This document shows, piece by piece, positions 7,800 to 15,826 of a DNA stretch of 64,000 nt. Origin of the DNA: JAJAZB01 sp965249815. GTDB taxonomy: Bacteria > Bacteroidota > Bacteroidia > Cytophagales > Spirosomataceae. Under the pieces are notes generated by a model. That model did no database searches. It had not been told where the DNA came from and saw only the letters and a list, made by a program, of their open reading frames with translations. The stretch is from positions 1,054,001 through 1,118,000 of the forward strand of contig CBDFMV010000003.1 in assembly GCA_965249815.1 (NCBI GenBank). Direction: 5' to 3'. Position 1 is the first letter of the stretch, and each line of letters starts with the position of its first letter. The position numbers and the translations under genes are program-made.

Positions 7800-8729
7800 G
7801 TGATTTACATCCTCACTCCCCTTTACAACGACTGGGAAGCCCTCGGGCTGCTGTTGCGGCGTTTCGACGAAACCGTGGAGCCGTCGTTGCGGCAGCGGAT
7901 GCGGTTTGTGGTGGTCGACGACTGCTCGACCACCGAACCCACGCCGGGGCAGTTTGCGGCCTGGCCGGTGGAAGTGATTCACCTCAACCGCAATGTGGGG
8001 CACCAGAAAGCCATCGCCCTCGGGCTGGCGTACCTCGTGCAGGAGCGGGAGTTCGAGGCCATCGTCGTGATGGATTCCGATGGTGAAGACCGCCCCGAAG
8101 ACACGGCCACGCTCTACGCCGCCAGCCAGCACCAGCCGGGGAAAATCATCTTCGCCCAGCGCACCAAGCGTCACGAAAGCACCACGTTCCGGGCGGGCTA
8201 CGCGCTGTACAAAGCCATTTTTGGATTGCTGACGGGGAAGGCGATTACCTTCGGGAATTTTTCGATTATTCCCTACAAACTGGCCCGTAAACTTGCTTAC
8301 GTGTCGGAAATCTGGAACCACTTTCCCGGTGGCATCATCCGTTCGCGGCTGCCGTACGGTTCGGTGGGCATCGAGCGCGGCACGAGGCTGGCGGGCAAGT
8401 CGAAGATGAACTTCGTGTCGTTGATTCTGCACGGCATGAGCGCCATCTCGGTCCACCTCGACACCACGGCGGTGCGGCTGCTGCTGGCTTCGTTCGGGCT
8501 GATTTGTTTTTCGCTGGCAGGCATCGTTGTGGTGTCGTTCATCCGGCTGTTCGTGTCCGAATGGGCTTTTCCCAACTGGGCGACCACGCTGGTCACGGCC
8601 TTTTTCATCATCATCATGCAGGCGTTCCTGATTTCGCTGCTGATGCTGTTTACCGTGCTCAACTACCGCACCCAAAAGCACTTCATCCCCGCCCTCGACT
8701 ACCGCGATTTCATTGACCACGTCAGTTGA
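7800..8729 (+). CDS. GT2 glycosyltransferase, DPM1/GtrB-like, with C-terminal membrane helices
   Basis: The 309-aa protein starts at GTG. A GT-A fold lies at residues 1-220, with VVVDDCSTTEPT binding the nucleotide and MDSDGEDRPED as the acidic metal-binding motif. Two membrane helices follow at about residues 235-300, as in polyprenyl-phosphate glycosyltransferases of the GtrB/DPM1 type. These move a sugar from a nucleotide to a lipid phosphate carrier, which an ArnT-like enzyme can then use, and such an enzyme is the next gene. Confidence 0.88.
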   Translation: MIYILTPLYNDWEALGLLLRRFDETVEPSLRQRMRFVVVDDCSTTEPTPGQFAAWPVEVIHLNRNVGHQKAIALGLAYLVQEREFEAIVVMDSDGEDRPEDTATLYAASQHQPGKIIFAQRTKRHESTTFRAGYALYKAIFGLLTGKAITFGNFSIIPYKLARKLAYVSEIWNHFPGGIIRSRLPYGSVGIERGTRLAGKSKMNFVSLILHGMSAISVHLDTTAVRLLLASFGLICFSLAGIVVVSFIRLFVSEWAFPNWATTLVTAFFIIIMQAFLISLLMLFTVLNYRTQKHFIPALDYRDFIDHVS

Positions 8730-8733
8730 TTGC

Positions 8734-8812
8734 GGAGTACGGATTGGCAATTTCGGATTGAAAAATTCAGAAAGTCGCTACTCCGCACTCCGCAATCGCC
8801 AATCCGTACTCC
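8734..8812 (+). repeat. Heptamer-repeat hairpin before the ArnT-like gene
   Basis: The arms at 8734-8751 and 8795-8812 pair over 18 bp with one mismatch. The right arm reads as 7-nt units (actccgc, actccgc, aatcgcc, aatccgt). It ends 3 nt before the ATG at 8816. The unit sequence differs from the neighbouring hairpins while the design is the same. Confidence 0.75.
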
Positions 8813-8815
8813 CAA

Positions 8816-10462
8816 ATGCCCTTCCTCGCCTTCGACGACCGTCCCTTCGGCTGGCTGCTGGTTAGCCTGGCGGGGCTGGCGCTGGTGCTGGGTATGACGG
8901 CATGGAGTTTCTACAAAAAAGCGCCGTTTCACCCGCCTGATTGGCTTTTGGTACTCGCCGGGCTGGGCCTGCTGGGCTGGGCGCGCCTCCCGGTGCTGCT
9001 GTTCAACCGCGAACTCAACCCCGACGAAAGCCAGATCATTAGCCACGCCATCACGCTGGCGCAGTGGCCCGTGTTCTGGCGGTCGGTTGACGGCACCACC
9101 ATCGGCCCGCTCGACTGTTACGCGCTGCTGCTGCCCCGGCTGCTGGGTTTCGGCTTCGACTACACCGCCGCGCGGGTACTGGGCCTGGCGTGCATCGGCG
9201 GCTCGCTGGCTTTTTTGTTCGGGTCGCTCCGGCAGTTTTTCGGCGCGGCGGTGGCCCGGCTGGCGTGGGTACCGCCGCTGTTGTTTCTGAGTTTCGTCCA
9301 AAACCCCGACTTCGTGCATTACAGCAGCGAGCACGTGCCGCTGGTGCTGCTGGCGGGCGCGACGTGGTTGTTTGCCAAAAGTTTTTTGGAGAAAAAAACG
9401 CCGGTCGGCCGGGCTTTTTTGCTGGGACTGCTGCTGGGCATGGTGCCCTTCGGCAAGTTGCAGGGCGTTCCGGCGGCGGGCGTGGTGGCCGTGTTTGCAG
9501 CGGTGCTTTTCTGGCAACGCGGCAACGGGCGCGGCCTCGTCGCGCTGGTGGCGGGTGGCCTGACGTTCCCGCTGGTGGTCGTGGCGCTGGCGGCGGCTTT
9601 CGGAGTGCTCGGCGATTTTTTAACGTTTTACCTGCTCGGCAACGCGCAGTACAGCACCAACAAGTCGCTCTGGGAAAGCGCGCGAAACCTGTTCGGCGTC
9701 TGGGGAAGCGCGACCGAGTTCCTCTTTTTCTCGTTCGTCCCGGCGTTGGCCGCGCTGGCGGTCATTTGGGGCGGAGAAGGCGCGCGGCGGACCAACCCGA
9801 ACGGGCTGCTCGTGGGTTTCGTGGGCACGTTGCTGCTGGCTTCGGGCTACGCGGCGGCCAAATCGGGGTTTCCGTTCGGGCACTACCTGCACTGGCTGGT
9901 GATGCCGCTCACGCTGCTCAGCGGCCTGCTGCTGTCGGTGGCAATGGCCCGAATGCCCGCGTCGGTTTCACGACTGGCACCCGTTTTTCTGGTCGTTGCG
10001 TCGTTGCTGACCCTGACGCCATTTTTATTGAACCTGCGGCCGGGCAACGCGTACAACGCGTACCTGTCAACGCCCACCCAAAACCGCGCCCACCCGCAGT
10101 CGGCGGTGTCGCGGGTCATCGACCGGATAGCGAAGCCCGGCGAGGCGCTGGTGGTGTGGGGCTGGCAGTGCCGGTTTTACGTGGAAAGCGGCCTGCCCCA
10201 GGGTACCGCCGAAAACCACACCGAGCGCTGTATTTTCCCGATTGAACTCCGCCCCGTGTACCGGCAGCGATTTCTGGCGGATTTCAAGCGCACCCAACCC
10301 GTTGTTTTTGTGGATGCGGTCGGAAAAAATTCCTGGTGGGTGCAGGATCGTACTACGCAGGGGCACGAATGTTTTCCGGAATTAGCGGCCCACATCCGGG
10401 CTGCCTACCGCTATGCCGGGCTGGTGGACGACTGCCGGATTTACGTGCGGAATGACCGGTGA
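8816..10462 (+). CDS. ArnT/PMT-like membrane glycosyltransferase (GT39/GT83 type)
   Basis: The 548-aa protein has about 11-12 membrane helices. An early periplasmic loop holds LNPDESQIISH, the acidic motif that GT-C enzymes of the ArnT/PMT group use for catalysis. A soluble C-terminal domain of about 120 residues (from IDRIAKPGEALVVWGWQC) follows the helices. GT-C enzymes use polyprenyl-phosphate sugars, so the GtrB-like transferase upstream is a plausible donor maker. The acceptor is unknown; a surface glycan or protein is likely. Confidence 0.85.
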   Translation: MPFLAFDDRPFGWLLVSLAGLALVLGMTAWSFYKKAPFHPPDWLLVLAGLGLLGWARLPVLLFNRELNPDESQIISHAITLAQWPVFWRSVDGTTIGPLDCYALLLPRLLGFGFDYTAARVLGLACIGGSLAFLFGSLRQFFGAAVARLAWVPPLLFLSFVQNPDFVHYSSEHVPLVLLAGATWLFAKSFLEKKTPVGRAFLLGLLLGMVPFGKLQGVPAAGVVAVFAAVLFWQRGNGRGLVALVAGGLTFPLVVVALAAAFGVLGDFLTFYLLGNAQYSTNKSLWESARNLFGVWGSATEFLFFSFVPALAALAVIWGGEGARRTNPNGLLVGFVGTLLLASGYAAAKSGFPFGHYLHWLVMPLTLLSGLLLSVAMARMPASVSRLAPVFLVVASLLTLTPFLLNLRPGNAYNAYLSTPTQNRAHPQSAVSRVIDRIAKPGEALVVWGWQCRFYVESGLPQGTAENHTERCIFPIELRPVYRQRFLADFKRTQPVVFVDAVGKNSWWVQDRTTQGHECFPELAAHIRAAYRYAGLVDDCRIYVRNDR

Positions 10463-10553
10463 GAATGCTCAATTTTAACGCTCAATGCTCAATGCCGAAT
10501 GAAAAACTCCGTTCAAAATTGACCATCGAAAACTGAGCATTGAGCATTCTCAC
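10459..10553 (+). repeat. Heptamer-repeat hairpin after the ArnT-like gene
   Basis: A perfect 13-bp pairing joins 10459-10471 (gtgagaatgctca) and 10541-10553. Both sides also carry extra copies of the 7-nt word aatgctc or its complement (10481-10494; 10534-10547), so alternative pairings are possible. Unlike its relatives it lies 134 nt from the next start codon, behind a promoter-like element. Confidence 0.7.
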
Positions 10554-10610
10554 CTCTGCCCGGAAAGCACCGTGCCCGCGCCCGCCGTGGGAAGTTCGGG
10601 CATTATCCGC

Positions 10611-10618
10611 TACTTTTG
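10611..10618 (+). promoter_or_regulatory. -7 like element upstream of carbamoyltransferase
   Basis: TACTTTTG matches TAnnTTTG exactly and lies 69 nt before the carbamoyltransferase ATG at 10688. No clear TTG is seen at -33. It suggests the second half of the glycan locus may have its own promoter. Confidence 0.45.
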
Positions 10619-10687
10619 CCTGACCCACCTGACGAAAAAAGATTGATTTTGTCACGAAACGAGTTCGCATAAACTCTCCCGTTCAGG

Positions 10688-12553
10688 ATGAATATTTTAG
10701 GAATTTCGGCTTTTTACCACGATTCAGCGGCGGCTTTGCTGCAAAACGGTGAAATCGTTGCGGCGGCCCAGGAAGAGCGTTTTACCCGCAAAAAACACGA
10801 TCCCGGCTTCCCGACCCACGCCGTGCGCTACTGCCTCGAACACGCCGGACTTCGTCTGGACCAGCTCGACGCCATCGTGTTTTACGACAAGCCGCTGCTC
10901 AAATTCGAGCGCCTGCTCGAAACTTATTACGCCTTTTCGCCCAGCGGCCTGCGCTCGTTTCTGACGGCCATTCCGGTTTGGCTCAAGGAGAAAATGTTCC
11001 TTAAGCGCATGCTGTACGAGGAGCTTTTCGCCATTGAAAAATTCGACAAGAAAAAGGTCAAGCTGCTTTTTCCCGAACACCACCTCAGCCACGCCGCCAG
11101 CGCGTTTTACCCGTCGCCCTTCGACGAAGCCGCCGTGCTGACCATCGACGGCGTGGGCGAGTGGGCCACGGCGTCCATTTGCCACGGCCAGGGCAAAGAC
11201 TTCAAAATCCTTCGGGAACTGAAATTTCCGCACTCGCTCGGCCTGCTGTACTCGGCGGTGACGTACTACTGCGGCTTCAAGGTCAACTCGGGCGAGTACA
11301 AGCTGATGGGCCTCGCGCCCTACGGCATCCACGGCTCGCCGGAGGTGAAGCGCTACGAAGACCTCATCAAGCAGCACCTCGTTTCAATCAAAGACGACGG
11401 CTCCATCTGGCTCAACCAGGAGTACTTCAACTACGCCACCGGCCTGCGGATGGTCCACGACGACAAGTGGGAGGCGCTTTTTGGCTTCAAACGCCGCGAC
11501 GGCGAAAGCCTGCTGGAACAGTACCACTGCGATTTTGCGCTGGCGATTCAGAACGTAACCGAAGAAGTGGTCATCAAAATGGCCGCCGAGGCCAAGCGCC
11601 TGACGGGCAGCCAATACCTCTGCCTGGCGGGCGGCGTGGCGCTCAACTGCGTGGCCAATGGCAAGTTGCAGAACGCGGGGCTTTTCCGGGAAATCTTCAT
11701 CCAGCCCGCTGCCGGCGACGCGGGCGGGGCGCTCGGCGCGGCGCTGGCGGCGCATTACCTTTATTTCAAACAGCCGCGCACCGTCGATCATTCGCTGCTC
11801 GACGCCATGAAAGGCTCGTACCTCGGCCCCGAATACTCCGACCTCGACGTGAAACAGGCGGCGCGGAAGTACGGGGCGGTGTTTGAAGAATTCAGCGACT
11901 TCGGCGATTTGGCCGAGAAAACCGCCGAACTCCTCGCCGACGGCAACGTGATTGGCTGGTTTCAGGGCCGGATGGAATTCGGGCCGCGTGCGCTGGGCGC
12001 GCGCAGCATCCTCGGCGACGCCCGCAATTCGGAGATGCAGAAAAAGCTGAACCTGAAAATCAAGTACCGCGAAGGCTTCCGGCCCTTCGCGCCCTCGGTG
12101 CTGGCCGAAGAAGCCGACCAGTATTTTGAACTCGACGGCGTGTCGCCGTACATGCTGCTGGTGCAGCCCGTGCGGCGCGAGCGGCGCAACAAGCTCCCCG
12201 ACAACTACGAGGAACTGCCGCTGATGGAAAAGCTGTACTACCTCCGCTCCGACCTGCCCTCGATCACGCACATCGATTTTTCGGCCCGGATTCAGACGGT
12301 TCACGCCGAAACCAACCCCCGCTACCACGACCTCATCGCCGCCTTCAAACGGCTGACGGGTTACGGCGTCATCGTCAACACGAGCTTCAACGTGCGCGGC
12401 GAACCCATCGTCTGCACACCCGAAGACGCCTACAAGTGCCTGATGCGCACCGAGATGGACTACCTCGTGGTGGGCAACTTCCTGTTCGACAAAAAACACC
12501 AGCCCGCCTGGCAGGAAACCCAGAACTGGCGGGAGGAGTTTGTTCTGGATTGA
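10688..12553 (+). CDS. Carbamoyltransferase of the NodU/TobZ/SxtI family
   Basis: The 621-aa protein has the full O-carbamoyltransferase layout. The N-terminal Kae1-like domain opens MNILGISAFYHDSAAALL, with the metal-binding histidines in EHHLSHAASAFYPSPF and nucleotide-site motifs ADGVGEW-like (TIDGVGEWATAS) and LAGGVALNCVANGK. The C-terminal YrdC-like/NodU C-domain carries GRMEFGPRALGARSIL and NTSFNVRGEPIV. These enzymes make carbamoyl-AMP from carbamoyl phosphate and ATP and pass it to a hydroxyl of a sugar or metabolite. In a glycan locus a sugar acceptor is likely. The DUF5989 and SxtJ-like genes downstream are known companions of this family. Confidence 0.95.
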   Translation: MNILGISAFYHDSAAALLQNGEIVAAAQEERFTRKKHDPGFPTHAVRYCLEHAGLRLDQLDAIVFYDKPLLKFERLLETYYAFSPSGLRSFLTAIPVWLKEKMFLKRMLYEELFAIEKFDKKKVKLLFPEHHLSHAASAFYPSPFDEAAVLTIDGVGEWATASICHGQGKDFKILRELKFPHSLGLLYSAVTYYCGFKVNSGEYKLMGLAPYGIHGSPEVKRYEDLIKQHLVSIKDDGSIWLNQEYFNYATGLRMVHDDKWEALFGFKRRDGESLLEQYHCDFALAIQNVTEEVVIKMAAEAKRLTGSQYLCLAGGVALNCVANGKLQNAGLFREIFIQPAAGDAGGALGAALAAHYLYFKQPRTVDHSLLDAMKGSYLGPEYSDLDVKQAARKYGAVFEEFSDFGDLAEKTAELLADGNVIGWFQGRMEFGPRALGARSILGDARNSEMQKKLNLKIKYREGFRPFAPSVLAEEADQYFELDGVSPYMLLVQPVRRERRNKLPDNYEELPLMEKLYYLRSDLPSITHIDFSARIQTVHAETNPRYHDLIAAFKRLTGYGVIVNTSFNVRGEPIVCTPEDAYKCLMRTEMDYLVVGNFLFDKKHQPAWQETQNWREEFVLD

Positions 12554-12566
12554 CTTTTAAAGTCGG

Positions 12567-12623
12567 CAGTAAGCAGTAGGCAGTCAGTAGTTTACGAAAC
12601 GAAGTGCTGCCTACTGATTACTG
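12567..12623 (+). repeat. Heptamer-repeat hairpin before the SGNH gene
   Basis: The arms at 12567-12583 and 12607-12623 pair over 17 bp with one mismatch and are made of 7-nt units (cagtaag, cagtagg, cagtcag; ctgccta, ctgatta, ctgtcaa). It ends 13 nt before the ATG chosen for the next gene. Confidence 0.75.
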
Positions 12624-12636
12624 TCAACTGCTTCCC

Positions 12637-13839
12637 ATGCCCCGCATTTTCCAACTTCTTTTCCTCGGCCTGCTGGCCCTGTTGCTGGCTGTTTCGGCGC
12701 TGCTCTGGTTCGACACCGTGCGCGGCGACGGTAACGGCATCGTAGCCGGGTTTCACCTGTTCCGGTGGCAGGCCCCGCTGGTATGGGCGACACTGGCGAC
12801 TGGCTTGCTGGCGGCGCTGACTTCACGCCGGAAAGGGGTGCAAAACAGCGCCGTGTACGTGGTGATGACTCTCGTGACGGTGGCGCTGCTCGAAGTAACC
12901 TGCGGCTGGTTGCTGAGAAAGAAACTGGCAACCGCGCCCAAAATCGAAGGGCCGGTGCATTCCATGCAAACCGACCTGTACCTCGGCTACAAACCCCGTC
13001 CCGACACTACGCTGACGGGCGTCCGTACCAAAAACGGGGTGCCGATTTACCGCGTCACGTTCCAGACCGACTCGAACAATTTGCGGATTACGCCCGGCCA
13101 GAACCCCCGCGCCAACCGCTACGCACTGTTTTTCGGCTGCTCGATGACCTTCGGCGAAGGCGTGCAGAGCACCGAAACCCTGCCGTATTATTTTGCCAGG
13201 ACCGACTCCACCTACCACGCCTACAACCTGGCCTTCAGCGGGTATGGACCGCACCAGATGCTCTCGCGGTTGCAACACGAATCGCCCAAACGCTTCGTGA
13301 CCGAGCCGACGGGCATGGGTTTTTACATTTTTATTCCCGACCACGTCAACCGCGTCATCCAGACCCTCACCAACTACGGCTACAACCGGGGCAACGCGCC
13401 GTATTACTACCGCGACGGCGACAGCCTGCGCTACGGCGGGCTGTTTCGCGAGGGTCGTAAAATAAGGAGCTGGATTTACGACGTGCTGAGCAAAAGCAAC
13501 ACGCTGAAATTGTTCAACATTGGCTACCCGTTTCGCCTCAGCGACGACGATTACAACCTCACTGCCGACGTGCTGGCGGCTTCGGCGCGGGAGTACCAGT
13601 GGCAGTTTGGCAACGACCGGTTTTTTGTGATTATGTACCCAACCACCCTGCCGATGGGCGATTTCGTGGCCAAACTCAAAGCCCGTGGCGTGCGGGTGCT
13701 CGACTACTCGAAACTCTTTAATCCAACCGCCAAAGGCTACGCCATTCCCGACGATGAACACCCGACGCCCCTCGCCAACCGGCTGCTTATTGCGCAGTTG
13801 ACGAAGGATTTACGCCGCTTTTCCGCCGGAACCCCGTAG
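12637..13839 (+). CDS. Membrane-anchored SGNH/GDSL-like hydrolase or transferase
   Basis: The 400-aa protein has two or three N-terminal membrane helices (residues 1-95), then a soluble SGNH-type domain. Block I reads FFGCSMTFGEGV near residue 165, with Ser as the likely nucleophile, and the DDEHPTPLANRLL motif near residue 372 supplies the Asp-x-x-His pair. This GCSxTFGEG variant is common in envelope-linked SGNH proteins that add or remove O-acyl groups. I chose the ATG at 12637 because the upstream frame lies in the hairpin. Sitting between the carbamoyltransferase and its DUF5989/SxtJ partners, it probably acts on the same glycan. Confidence 0.78.
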   Translation: MPRIFQLLFLGLLALLLAVSALLWFDTVRGDGNGIVAGFHLFRWQAPLVWATLATGLLAALTSRRKGVQNSAVYVVMTLVTVALLEVTCGWLLRKKLATAPKIEGPVHSMQTDLYLGYKPRPDTTLTGVRTKNGVPIYRVTFQTDSNNLRITPGQNPRANRYALFFGCSMTFGEGVQSTETLPYYFARTDSTYHAYNLAFSGYGPHQMLSRLQHESPKRFVTEPTGMGFYIFIPDHVNRVIQTLTNYGYNRGNAPYYYRDGDSLRYGGLFREGRKIRSWIYDVLSKSNTLKLFNIGYPFRLSDDDYNLTADVLAASAREYQWQFGNDRFFVIMYPTTLPMGDFVAKLKARGVRVLDYSKLFNPTAKGYAIPDDEHPTPLANRLLIAQLTKDLRRFSAGTP

Positions 13840-13878
13840 CTTTGTGCCCAAACGTGTTGACCAAACCCTGCTGAACTC

Positions 13879-14028
13879 ATGGATTTTCTGACTGATTTGT
13901 GGAAGTTTTTGAAAGAGCGCAAAAAATGGTGGCTCATGCCCGTCATCGTGGTGTTGCTGCTGCTGGGCATTCTCATCGTCATCGGCGGCGGCTCGGCCAT
14001 CGCTCCGTTTATTTACACGTTGTTTTAA
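13879..14028 (+). CDS. DUF5989 small membrane protein (SxtK-like)
   Basis: This 49-aa gene was read from the sequence. It has an amphipathic start (MDFLTDLWKFLKERKKWW) and one membrane helix ending in IGGGSAIAPFIYTLF. This is the DUF5989 pattern, the small protein regularly found beside NodU/SxtI carbamoyltransferases; saxitoxin clusters carry it as SxtK. Its role is unknown, perhaps as a membrane anchor or assembly factor. It starts 39 nt after the SGNH gene and precedes the SxtJ-like gene, giving an SxtI-SGNH-SxtK-SxtJ order. Confidence 0.8.
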   Translation: MDFLTDLWKFLKERKKWWLMPVIVVLLLLGILIVIGGGSAIAPFIYTLF

Positions 14029-14032
14029 TTTA

Positions 14033-14096
14033 GGCTGTACGCTTTAAGCAGGGCTTTCTCAAAGACCGCCTGCTTATCAGCTTACAGCTTACAGCC
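14033..14096 (+). repeat. Heptamer-repeat hairpin before the SxtJ-like gene
   Basis: The arms at 14033-14052 and 14069-14096 pair imperfectly because the right arm carries an extra 7-nt unit. The units read gctgtac/gctttaa and agcttac/agcttac. It ends 4 nt before the ATG at 14101. Confidence 0.65.
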
Positions 14097-14100
14097 ATTC

Positions 14101-14469
14101 ATGAAGCGCGAAAAAACCCTTGAAACCATGCTGGTCATCACGGTGGGCCTGCTGGTGTTGTTCCTGCTTTTCAAAAAACCCTGGCTGCTCACGGCCGCTG
14201 TGGTGATTGGCCTGACGGGCGTATTTTCCAACTACCTGAGCGAAAAAATCACGCTCGGCTGGACGAAATTCGCCGAAGTCCTGGGCCGCATCAACGCCGC
14301 CGTGCTGCTCTCGGCGGTGTTTTTCCTGTTCGTCACGCCCATCGCTTTGCTGCGGAAACTGCTGGGTGGCAAAGACACCCTCTACCTGCGCGATGCCCGC
14401 AAGGCTCCCAGCATTTACGAAGAACGCAACCACGCCTACGAGGCCAAGGATTTGGAAAATACCTGGTAG
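14101..14469 (+). CDS. SxtJ-family membrane protein
   Basis: The 122-aa protein has three or four membrane helices, including a LLVLFLLFKKPWLLTAAVVI hairpin, and a cytoplasmic charged tail. It matches the SxtJ family, found next to NodU/SxtI carbamoyltransferases and DUF5989. The biochemical role is unknown. The conserved grouping suggests these two small membrane proteins help the carbamoyltransferase work at the membrane, which is inference. Confidence 0.8.
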   Translation: MKREKTLETMLVITVGLLVLFLLFKKPWLLTAAVVIGLTGVFSNYLSEKITLGWTKFAEVLGRINAAVLLSAVFFLFVTPIALLRKLLGGKDTLYLRDARKAPSIYEERNHAYEAKDLENTW

Positions 14470-14478
14470 TTTCGACGC

Positions 14479-14552
14479 TCGAGGTTCGTTGTTCACGGTT
14501 CGATTTTTCGATCTGTCGTTAAAAACAACGGACCTCGAACAACGAACCTCGA
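14479..14552 (+). repeat. Heptamer-repeat hairpin before the second GT2 gene
   Basis: A perfect 16-bp pairing joins 14479-14494 and 14537-14552. The right side continues in 7-nt units (cgaacaa, cgaacct, cgaacaa) to 14560, which is 4 nt before the ATG at 14565. Confidence 0.8.
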
Positions 14553-14564
14553 ACAACGTCCTGC

Positions 14565-15308
14565 ATGAAACTCAGCGTCGTCATTCCGGCTTACAACGAA
14601 GAAGAATCCCTGCCCGAAACCCTCCGGACGCTGTACGCGACGCTCCTCCGCCACGGCATCGACCACGAGATCGTGGTCACCAACGACAATTCCAAAGACC
14701 GCACCGAACAGGTACTCAGCCAGTTGCAGGCCGAAATCCCGACGCTGGTGTACTACACCAACCCCGGCCCCAACGGCTTCGGCTACGCCGTGCGCTACGG
14801 TCTGGAACGCTTCAGCGGCGATTGCGCCGCCGTGATGATGGCCGATATGTCGGACGACCCGGAGGATTTGGTGCGGTTTTACCGGAAAATGCAGGAAACC
14901 GGCGTGGACGCCGTGTTTGGCACCCGGTTTGGCAAGGGCGGCGTGGTGCGCGATTACCCGAAACTAAAACTGTACATCAACCGGACGGCCAACTTCATCA
15001 TCCGGATGATGACCGGCATCAAGTACAACGACACCACCAACGCCTTCAAACTCTATAAGCGCGAAACCATCGAGGGCGTCAAACCCTTCCTGTCGCCCCA
15101 CTTCAACCTGACTGTCGAGTTGCCCCTGAAGGCCTACGTGCGGGGCTACACGTTCGCCATAGTGCCCAACTCGTGGACGAACCGGAAATACGGCGAGAGT
15201 AAACTAAAAATCAAGGAGATGGGGAGCCGGTATTTCTTTATTCTGCTCTACTGCCTCATCGAAAAATGGCTTTCCCGGGGCGATTATTTGAAGAAACAGA
15301 ATCGGTAG
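14565..15308 (+). CDS. GT2 glycosyltransferase, dolichol-phosphate mannosyltransferase-like
   Basis: The 247-aa soluble GT-A protein opens MKLSVVIPAYNEEESLPETL and has the nucleotide-binding TNDNSKDRT segment and the acidic motif MMADMSDDPED. The domain matches DPM1-type enzymes without the C-terminal membrane helices, so it probably acts at the membrane surface on a polyprenyl phosphate. It is the last gene of the glycan locus. It converges on the small membrane protein at 15344, with only 35 bp between. Confidence 0.88.
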   Translation: MKLSVVIPAYNEEESLPETLRTLYATLLRHGIDHEIVVTNDNSKDRTEQVLSQLQAEIPTLVYYTNPGPNGFGYAVRYGLERFSGDCAAVMMADMSDDPEDLVRFYRKMQETGVDAVFGTRFGKGGVVRDYPKLKLYINRTANFIIRMMTGIKYNDTTNAFKLYKRETIEGVKPFLSPHFNLTVELPLKAYVRGYTFAIVPNSWTNRKYGESKLKIKEMGSRYFFILLYCLIEKWLSRGDYLKKQNR

Positions 15309-15343
15309 AGGGTTAGACTGATGATGGCCCCATTCACTCCCTT

Positions 15344-15790
15344 TCAGTGCCCCAGCCAGTGCTGCAACCCCGGCACCTGATAAAGCAGGTACGAAAACAC
15401 CACGCCCCACAGCGTTCCAAACACCAGCATCCAGCCAAACATCGGCAACCGGCTTGCCCGAAACGAGACGGCCAGCAACGTACCGCCGATGGGCGTGAAC
15501 AGCAGGGGCGTCAGAAACGCGATACCCGCCACGCCAAACCGCCGCCAGATGCGGACGGCCCGGCGGTTGCGCTTCGTGAAGAGTTTAGGTTTTTGGCGAC
15601 GCAACCGGCCAGTCAGGTGCCGGATGCCTTCGCCGAGAAAGGTAAACAGCAACACGCTTCCCATCATCCCAACCACCGAACACGCCGCCGTTTCGACCCA
15701 CGTCAGTCCCAGCGCCAGTCCCGCTACCGGGCCGCCGATAAACTTGAGTGCTGCCGCCAGCGCCACCGACAGGTATTTGGCAAGGAGCAT
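15344..15790 (-). CDS. Small membrane protein, Sm_multidrug_ex/SNARE-associated-like
   Basis: The 148-aa protein has about four membrane helices split by a basic cytoplasmic stretch (LRRQKPKLFTKRNRRAVRIW), then a helix starting FGVAGIAFLTPLLFTPIGG. This glycine/proline-containing re-entrant segment is seen in the small-exporter (PF06695-like) and DedA-like groups. I favour the small-exporter-like family at moderate confidence. The substrate is unknown. It is transcribed towards the glycan locus and follows the membrane protein at 15827 on the same strand. Confidence 0.6.
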   Translation of the reverse strand: MLLAKYLSVALAAALKFIGGPVAGLALGLTWVETAACSVVGMMGSVLLFTFLGEGIRHLTGRLRRQKPKLFTKRNRRAVRIWRRFGVAGIAFLTPLLFTPIGGTLLAVSFRASRLPMFGWMLVFGTLWGVVFSYLLYQVPGLQHWLGH

Positions 15791-15826
15791 GGGGTGAGTA
15801 CTTGGTTGACTGGATTAGCCCTTCTT

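Noticed and set aside
9190..10245. A 351-codon plus-strand frame inside the ArnT-like gene
   Set aside because: Arg/Gly/Ala-rich shadow reading; the GT-C protein in the other frame has real membrane helices and motif.
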